64,000 nt of DNA from Adiantum capillus-veneris. Taxonomy: Eukaryota; Streptophyta; Polypodiopsida; Polypodiales; Pteridaceae. The stretch covers positions 40,059,558 through 40,123,557 of the forward strand of contig CM043946.1 in assembly GCA_014529385.2 (NCBI GenBank), read 5' to 3'. The notes under the pieces are model-generated. The model was not told the DNA's origin and ran no database searches. It saw nothing but the letters and a program-made list of their open reading frames with translations. Position 1 is the first letter of the stretch. The number at the start of each line of letters is the position of its first letter. A program made the translations under genes and the position numbers. This document shows positions 57,304 to 64,000 of this stretch, in pieces.

Positions 57304-58340
57304 ATGATATATGCTATAAAGAAATCTTGGCATTATCTTTTGGCCAACAAATTTGTCTTATTCACAGATCACCAAGCCCTCTTGTATCTAGTGGACAAAC
57401 CTTGTAATACAGGAAGAATCATTTGCTGGTTCATCATATTGCTTGAGTTTGATTTCACGATTGTGGTAAAAAAAGGAAATACACACCTTAGAGTAGATCA
57501 TCTCTCTAGGCTGCCCAACGGTGAAACACCCGAAGTAGTGGACGATGATATACCTGACGCTTACCTGTTCAACATCGAGATGGTTCCAAAATACTCTCAA
57601 GAGGTAGTCAATATTTTGATCTATGACGGCAAATTTGATAAGACGAAACAGACACATAAGCGACACACAATTAGGCAAGCAAAAAAATTTCAGCTAATAT
57701 GTGGTCGATTGTATCTTTGCTCCGAAGGAATCCTACGACTGTGCATCAGTTCGGAAGAATATGAGTGCTATTGTATGGAAGCCCATGTACAAGACATAGC
57801 TTTCCATTGCTCTCAAAGGAAGACACACCAGCGCTTGAAACAACTGGGAGTGTATTGGCCTGATATGCAAGAAAATGTACATAATTATGTTCTAAATTGT
57901 GCTACATGTAGGAGCAACATCAGTGGAACATGCCATACTATTGCAGATTGCATTAACACCACAATGGAGTCAACATATGGTTGATTATATGACAACAAGG
58001 ACATCCCTCGAAAAAATCATAAGAGCCAGACAACGAGCCATTGAGTTGGAAGCGCGAGACTTCACACTCATTGAAAATCAACTTCACAAGATAGGAAAGG
58101 ATAACCAACTCAGGATATGTGCTATTGGAAATGAATATTTGCCTATCTTGGAGCAAGCACATGGAGGAATTAGCGGAGGCCATTTCTTGAGAGATAAGAC
58201 AACTAAGATTGTCTGAACTGCTAGAATTTGGTGGCCTACATTACACATGGATGCAGATGAATATGTTAAACGATGCAATGATTGCCAACATACCAAAGTA
58301 CCCTTAAAAAGGGATGAGATGCCATTACAGCCAATGATGG
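57304..58340 (+). pseudogene. Element B RNase H end and both H2C2 modules
   Basis: RNase H motifs HYLLANKFVLFTDHQAL and HLRVDHLSRL. Module 1: FQLICGRLY, EAHVQDIAFHCSQRKTH, YWPDM, NCATC. Module 2: FTLIENQLHKIGKDNQLRIC, QAHGGISGGHFLRDKTTKI, WWPTLHMDAD, CNDCQHTK. The two modules are separated by ~60 residues, as in A, and here module 2 is uninterrupted. Confidence 0.85.
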
Positions 58341-58987
58341 GAGCAAGAGTATTTTCTAAGTATGTTTAGACTTTGTGGGACCAAACCAATCTCACCACCC
58401 GCTTACAAATCTCATGCCCAATATATCATTGTTGCCATGGACTATCTCACAAAATGGGATGAAGCAAAAACCACACAAAAAGCAGATGCACAGTTCCTTT
58501 ATGAAAATGTCTTTGTAATATATGGATTACCAATAGAAATTGTCAGTTATACAGGCACACACTTCCTAAATGAAGTTATTGAAAATCTTCTTGACAAATT
58601 CATGATTATTCATACATAGCCAAAGGTCAGACATAAGCTTCTAATAAAACACTTTGCACATTATTGACAAAAATTATGACGGAATCACAAACAGATTGGG
58701 ACCAGAAGCTACATTCAGCCTTATGGACATATAGAGTGGCCTACAAGACATCCATTGGAATGACACCCTACAATATGGTGTTTGGTCTTAAAGCCATTCT
58801 CCCCATTGAATTCTTAATCCCAACTTTGCAAGTAGCTAAGCAGGTAGAATGGATTCGTCATGAATTGTCATCAAGGATAGATGAATTGGAAAAGCTAGAC
58901 GAGCTATGCCTTCAAGCGATAGCATCTATCTATGTTAAAAAAAGGTGCCAAAAGGATTTCTTCGACAAGCATGTGCGGTCAAAATAA
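58341..58987 (+). pseudogene. Element B integrase core and C-terminus
   Basis: DFVGP is kept after a stop; FLYENVFVIYGLPIEIVSY shows that the second catalytic Asp position has changed; the Glu-containing block is missing. TDWDQKLHSALWTYRVAYKTS and FFDKHVRSK follow. Confidence 0.85.
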
Positions 58988-59690
58988 TTTAAAATTAGGA
59001 ATTACGTCTTGGTGTATACCCTAAAACAACATGCTAAGAAACTCAAAAAGTGAGGGATTGGACCCTTTTTGATAAAAAAATTGTCACCAAGTGGTCCCGT
59101 CAAACTTGGGACATTAAATGGAGAGGACATGCCTGACTAGATTAGTGGATGCAGTCTAAACTAAAGAAGTATCATCTACCACTAACCCAAGAAATGCTAC
59201 AGAAAATCCATGACGAGAAACAACAAAAAAAAGAAAAGAAACAAGTTGCGAAAGAAGCACAAACGGAAGCTAAAGAATGGATGGCTAAATGAAGACTTCT
59301 ACAACAACAACATGGGAGATCACTGCGGATCAACACCATTTCCATGAACGAGTTTGAAGAAGATAGAGTGGACCCAGTGATCAAAGTCAAGATTGGTCAC
59401 AACCAAGTTGAAGCTACCGCTCTACTTGACACATGAGCCCAAGGAAACATCATTTCCCTCATCTTGTATAAGCAAATGGGCCAAAACGCAAAGCTTCACA
59501 AGAGATGCAGAGCTATACTGACCATTGGGGATCAAAGCATTAGGGTTGGTAACCTTGTATGTTCAAATCAATAACTATGTCTAGCCACATAGATTCTATG
59601 TGGTGGAAGACCATCAAAACCAACACAAACTACTGCTAGAACACCCATGGCAAAGGATGCACAATGTTTAGATAGATTGGCAATCCAATT
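58988..59690 (+). pseudogene. Element B second retropepsin-like domain
   Basis: After the integrase C-terminal region (VLVYTLKQHAKKLKK) and a helical linker comes VIKVKIGHNQVEATALLDT-stop-AQGNIIS; the Gly of the DTG triad is now TGA (near 59,435). RFYVVEDH, LLLEHPWQRMHNV and IDWQSN (59,580-59,690) correspond to A's FYVVTDE, MMLGQPW and IDW. Confidence 0.8.
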
Positions 59691-60502
59691 TGGTCCAAAT
59701 TCAGGCTAAATCAAAGAAGCAAACGGTTCCATTAACTAAAGTCACAAACTCAGGGTTAGCAATGGAAATGACTACTGACACGGGCAAAGCACCTTTGCCT
59801 ATAGAAACCATGCAATGGATGCCCCCAAAGAATCCAAACAAACACCAACACCAAGCCAAGATGGCATCGTCTTAATCTACACCATCATCAAACAAGAATC
59901 CATCAAAACAACCGCCAAAGAAAACACCAAAACCACAACTCAAAACAAATTACATTTGGATTAGGAAAGATGAAATACATGCATCATTCAATACCCAAAA
60001 GCTGAAAAGACTTCAGTAACATCTAAGATACCCATACAACAAAACCCTGATAAAATCACAAAAATATGGGTACCAAAGAAGTTGGTTCAAGCTCAGACAT
60101 CATAGGAGTTTATTTGGATTCCAAAGCATAGCAACCTGAATCCTGATATACGGCCAAACAAACCAACAAAGCACCACTTGGACAATCCAAGACCAACCAA
60201 GTCAATAAAGCAAGTATGGATAGCCAAAGAAGTATATCAAGCACAAAAACATCAGCTTTGGATCTGGATACCAGTGAAAAAGACACAAAGCAAACATCAA
60301 ATCATGTGGCAGCCAAAGCAACTGCAAAAATAACAAGTATGGCGGCCAAAATAGCCCAAGCAAGTCGTCAACATGGCTGGTCTTGTCGATTGTTTCTAGC
60401 TACTTATGAATCACGTGTTGACATACTCCAACAACGGCTGTATGGATTGCCATACTCCAACAACGACTACATGGACCAAGAACTATGGCTCCACCCACCT
60501 TG
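59691..60502 (+). pseudogene. Element B C-terminal tail with W-[I/V]-[P/A]-K repeats
   Basis: Lysine/glutamine-rich, poorly conserved. Repeated short motifs: NYIWIRKDEI, KIWVPKKLVQAQ, FIWIPKHSN, QVWIAKEVYQAQ, LWIWIPVKK; two of them form a ~30-residue duplicated unit. Function unknown. The corresponding part of A is outside the window. Confidence 0.55.
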
Positions 60503-62505
60503 AACCCATAATTTCCAACTCATCCAGGAGGACTCAAACACGGGAGGGGGAGACATGACAAAAGACAAGGCATAACTCAGGTATACAAAAAAGTTTATAT
60601 ATATTACCAGGCATTGTTTTACAATTTGTTTAAACCTTTTTGTGCTTTATTGCGGTTGGATTTTTCTAAAAATGCTAAGTAATACATGAAAAGTAAGTAA
60701 AGGGGGATCATAATAAGTCAAGGCCAAAGTAATCCCATACTCTTGTATATACTCCATACTAAAGTTTTTCATGCTTTGTTGCTAGTAATGAAGTCAACCT
60801 TGGTTTTTTTTTTTGAGAAAAAAGCACAAAACTAGACCAAGGATGTCTTAAAATACTTTGTACATATAAAAAAGCTTATTTTTCCAATCCGAGAGTAATT
60901 TACCTAATTTTGGGTAATTTTTGGATTGTTTTAGCTTGATTTAGCTCAATTTTGAGAATTATCACTATTTTTAGTACCTTGTTCAGGATTTTCTTCCTAA
61001 AAAATCTAATAACAAAACTAAAAAAGCATTGGAAAATCTGAAGACAAACAAAAAAATGCCATAACAGAAGGAACTCACAAAAAAAGTTTGGAATTAACAG
61101 ACGACGTCAAATTTTGGCCTAAATACGGCGGTGGCCCGGAAGGTAAACTCGTCGTATCTGGGTCATACAAAGTCCAAACACGAAAATGAAAGATCTGTTG
61201 AAAATCTAAGGTATGCACAAAGAATGATGAGATCCAAAGGAAAACGGGTTTCCGAAAGCACTAGGCACATATACTAACTTAGGGGGAATTTCTAGTCATT
61301 TTCACCTAGTGACTTTGTGGGAGAGAGCAAGAGAGCGAGCACACGTGTTCTTTGGAGAGCCTATATGCATGGATCAGGCATTCCCATGGTGAGAGGATCT
61401 AGTAGTAAGTTATGTACTTCTCATAGATTATGTGTATGCATGCAAACAACTAATCCATCCACCAAAAACACAAAAACAAGGTCTAGGCACCTCACATAGA
61501 GAATTGGGCATTGCACAAAGTACGAATGTCCAAATGACACGAACGTGGCATCAAAAGAACCCCCACAACATGGGGAAGGCAGGGATATGACCAAGTCAGC
61601 TACAAGTCCCAATGACAACTACCACAATAGCTGTCACATGGCACCAAAACAAGGATAGAGCTTACCCAAAGTTTGTACATCATCACAGGGTCCCAATGAG
61701 GCCATGACCACCTCATTTGGATACACAAAACCTAGCAAAAACAGGAAAAGTGTCTAGGATCCCAGAAACTGCCCTCACATAGAGAACATGTGACCAAATT
61801 ACAGATGCATGGCCCAAACACGACCTCCTTGGCATGGGGAACCTAACCATATCTTCGTGGTTGCTGCCACAAGGCTCAAAGCAGGAAAAATTTGGCATCA
61901 ATAGTTTCCACAGGTCAAGAGGTCCCCAATGACACCTCATGTGCTCAATTTGGACCAATAGGGAATTCCCACTCAGTGATTCACATGTTTTAGAGTCTGA
62001 CAAGCGAAAAAATTGTAAAACTAGGCCAAACTTGTGCAAAAGCCTGAATTTTTGGACCATAAGCTCAACCTAACCATAAAGAACAATTGCCCTAGGGAAT
62101 GGGGCAAAAAAATTGGCCAAAGTTCAAGTTACCACAAAAAATGCAATTTCAGTGCGTTTAGTTAGGAGTGGTTATATGGGTTAGGATCATTATTAAAGCA
62201 TAGCTATGAGCGTAAGAATTTGATGTTTGAATCGAATGGCATGCACGGCACGTGCTGCTATTGAGAGAGAAGGGTGTTACTTCCTTACTACTTATTTGTA
62301 TAGTCGAGCTTATGAAGCTCTCTTCTCAAGATGAGACGGAAGAACTCTTTTTGTTCTACTCGCTATGTCATTTTTTGTCAATGTTGATAATGTTTTAAAT
62401 GATAGTTCCTCAATGCCGCATTCTTCTCTCTCTTCTCTTCCATCTATGGCTACTTCTCTATCACCAAAATAAGCACATGTTGCTGATAAATAAAAAGGAT
62501 TATTT
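60503..62505. other. Region between elements B and D, LTR-like sequence
   Basis: Purine-rich GGGAGGGGGAGA at about 60,540 resembles a polypurine tract. CATACAAAGTCCAAACACGA near 61,170 and AGGGGGAATTT near 61,280 look like LTR or untranslated sequence. No gene seen; LTR borders not determined. Confidence 0.4.
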
Positions 62506-64000
62506 ATGGAATACAAGAATGTGTTTCTAGATGATTTTCCACCAAGGTTACCACCGACATGGGATGTGCAACACAGCATAGATGTGGTTGTACGCAGTAA
62601 GCCTGTAAGTAAACCATCCTACAGAATGAGTAATTTTGAGACTATTGAGGTGGAACGTCAGATTGCTGACTACCTCAGTAGAGGGTTCATACAACATAAA
62701 TGTTCACCATGGGCCTCTCCCATTTTTTTGGTGAAGAAAAAAGGGCATAGTTTGTACGCGTGTGTAGATTATCGTGGCCTGAATTAAGAACAAGTATTTA
62801 CTGCCTAGAGGGATGAGTTATTTGAAAAACTCACCCATGCTTGTATCTTTACAAAGATAGATTTGCAGTCAAGGTATCATCAAGTATGCAATAGTCTTGC
62901 TAATATACCCAAAACTGAAACCATCAAGTATGCATTAGTCTTGTTGATATACACAAAATTGCTTTCCAAACAAGGTTTTGACACGATAAGGTTTTGGTTA
63001 TGCCCTTTGGGTTACCTATGCACCATCTACTTTCATGACGCTTATGAATAATGTCTTGAAACCATATCTGGGCAAGTTTGGTACCATTTTTCTCAATTAC
63101 ATTCTAGTGTTTAGTGTCTCTGAGGAAGAGCACTTACAAAATTTGAAGCTTATGTTTGAGTTGTTACAGCAAAACAAGTTATATGCCAAGGAATCTAAGT
63201 GTGATCCTCTCATTCACTATATACGACATGTAATTTTGTTGTCGCACTCAATATGAATAAATCCAAGTGGATGCCATTAGGAGATGGCCTTCTCCCAAAA
63301 ATATGGAAGAGCTTCATATTTTCTTGGGATTTAGGTTTTTAGTAACGGTTTGTTAAAAACTATGCTCGTATTGTTGTTTCGATGACGACCAAAGTGAAAG
63401 CCAAGGGGAAAACATTTTAGTGAGGAGAAGCTCAACAACAAAGTTTCAATGCTCAATAGAAAATTTTTGACGCTCTTAAGGTCGCATTAGTTGCAGCTCC
63501 TATTTTAGCTATTGCGGGCCCTATGAAACCATTTGTGCTAGAAATGAATGTTAGTAATTGTGCTATTGGAGCAGTCGTTTTGCAAGAGGGAAGACCAATT
63601 GCATTTGAACACACGAAACTTGATTTTACACAATAGAATTATTCTGCTTACGAAAGAGAACTCTATGCAATACTATCTGCTTTGAAAACATGGCAACATT
63701 ATTTGTATGGGGCTCAGTTTGAGATTGTGTTTAACCATGAAAGTATAAAATGATTTACACAAAAAATCAATTTTAAGGGTCAAAAATCGAGGTGGGCTAA
63801 AATTTTTGAGGATTATGATACAAAGCTCTGGCATCGTAAAGGAGATACAATGTGGTAGTTGATGCTCTTAGTAGTATGCCTGAGATCAACTCTCTTCTTT
63901 TTACATAGCTTCGAATTGAGTTTTTGGAATCTTTAAAGGGTAAATATGAGCATGATGAAACATACTCCAAAGTGTGGAGCCATGTGCAAATGAGGGATAC
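62506..64000 (+). pseudogene. Ty3/gypsy element D, decayed RT and RNase H (partial)
   Basis: RT start: VFLDDFPPRLPPTWDVQHSI, KPSYRMSNFETIEVERQI, SPIFLVKKKGHSLYACVDYR, then FTKIDLQSRYHQV with frame breaks. RNase H: FVLEMNVSNCAIGAVVLQEG (63,530-63,600), YERELYAILSALKTWQHYLYG. At least four stops; the element continues past the window. The motifs resemble a chromovirus-type pol, different from A, B and C. Confidence 0.8.

Larger units (their letters stand above)
50485..60502 (+). mobile_element. Ty3/gypsy retrotransposon B, decayed relative of element A
   Basis: The same domain order as A, on the opposite strand: N-terminal domain, gag, knuckles, retropepsin 1, RT, RNase H, H2C2 x2, integrase, retropepsin 2, tail. 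Similarity to A begins at about 50,485 and runs through 59,690. Many stops and frameshifts. LTR limits are uncertain: no primer site is seen, and segments near 50,105 and 61,605 share GACARCTACC and similar sequence, which may be LTR remains. Confidence 0.85.

Overview
This is a repeat-dominated stretch of a land-plant nuclear genome. The reasons are plant-type spliced coding exons, plant Ty3/gypsy polyproteins with tRNA-Asp and initiator-tRNA-Met primer sites, hAT and Mutator-like DNA elements, very long GT/CT/AT microsatellites and homopolymer runs, and low gene density. Species cannot be named; a large-genome plant is inferred only from the nesting of repeats.

Layout. Positions 1-13,728 hold retrotransposon A (minus strand, cut by the left window edge): 5' LTR about 12,835-13,728, tRNA-Asp primer site, a 1.85-kb leader with four copies of a 24-bp palindrome, then gag and pol pieces. 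A 1.9-kb LTR-like insertion splits its integrase. Positions 13.7-27.5 kb contain no gene I recognise, only microsatellites, a long hairpin and a 1.36-kb dispersed repeat (R1). Positions 27,574-29,987 (minus) carry the one convincing intact host gene, a nine-exon two-RRM RNA-binding protein whose last intron is a U12-type AT-AC intron; a foldback/MITE-like element lies just upstream. Positions 31.2-33 kb hold a primer-site remnant and a solo LTR. Positions 34.5-39.6 kb hold a broken hAT transposase gene interrupted by a 2.93-kb Mutator-like element with 9-bp target duplication. Positions 39.8-41.9 kb carry a degenerate protein-kinase-like gene (minus). Positions 42.06-43.36 kb are a second R1 copy. 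Positions 43.4-50.0 kb are chromovirus C (minus). Positions about 50.5-60.5 kb are retrotransposon B (plus), a decayed relative of A with a recent 260-bp tandem duplication. Positions 62.5-64.0 kb are decayed Ty3/gypsy element D (plus).

Main point of interest. A and B are two copies of one Ty3/gypsy lineage with an unusual domain order: an unidentified N-terminal domain, gag, two CX2CX3HX4C knuckles, retropepsin 1, RT, RNase H, two tandem integrase-type H2C2 zinc modules, integrase core and C-terminus, a charged helical linker, a second retropepsin-like domain, and (in B) a tail with repeated W-[I/V]-[P/A]-K motifs. The second protease-like domain and duplicated H2C2 module occur in both copies on opposite strands, so they were present before the copies decayed. 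Neither copy looks competent: both carry stops and frameshifts.

The rest is layered transposon history: LTR insertion into A, MULE into hAT, R1 abutting a truncated C LTR, and B abutting the other truncated C LTR.
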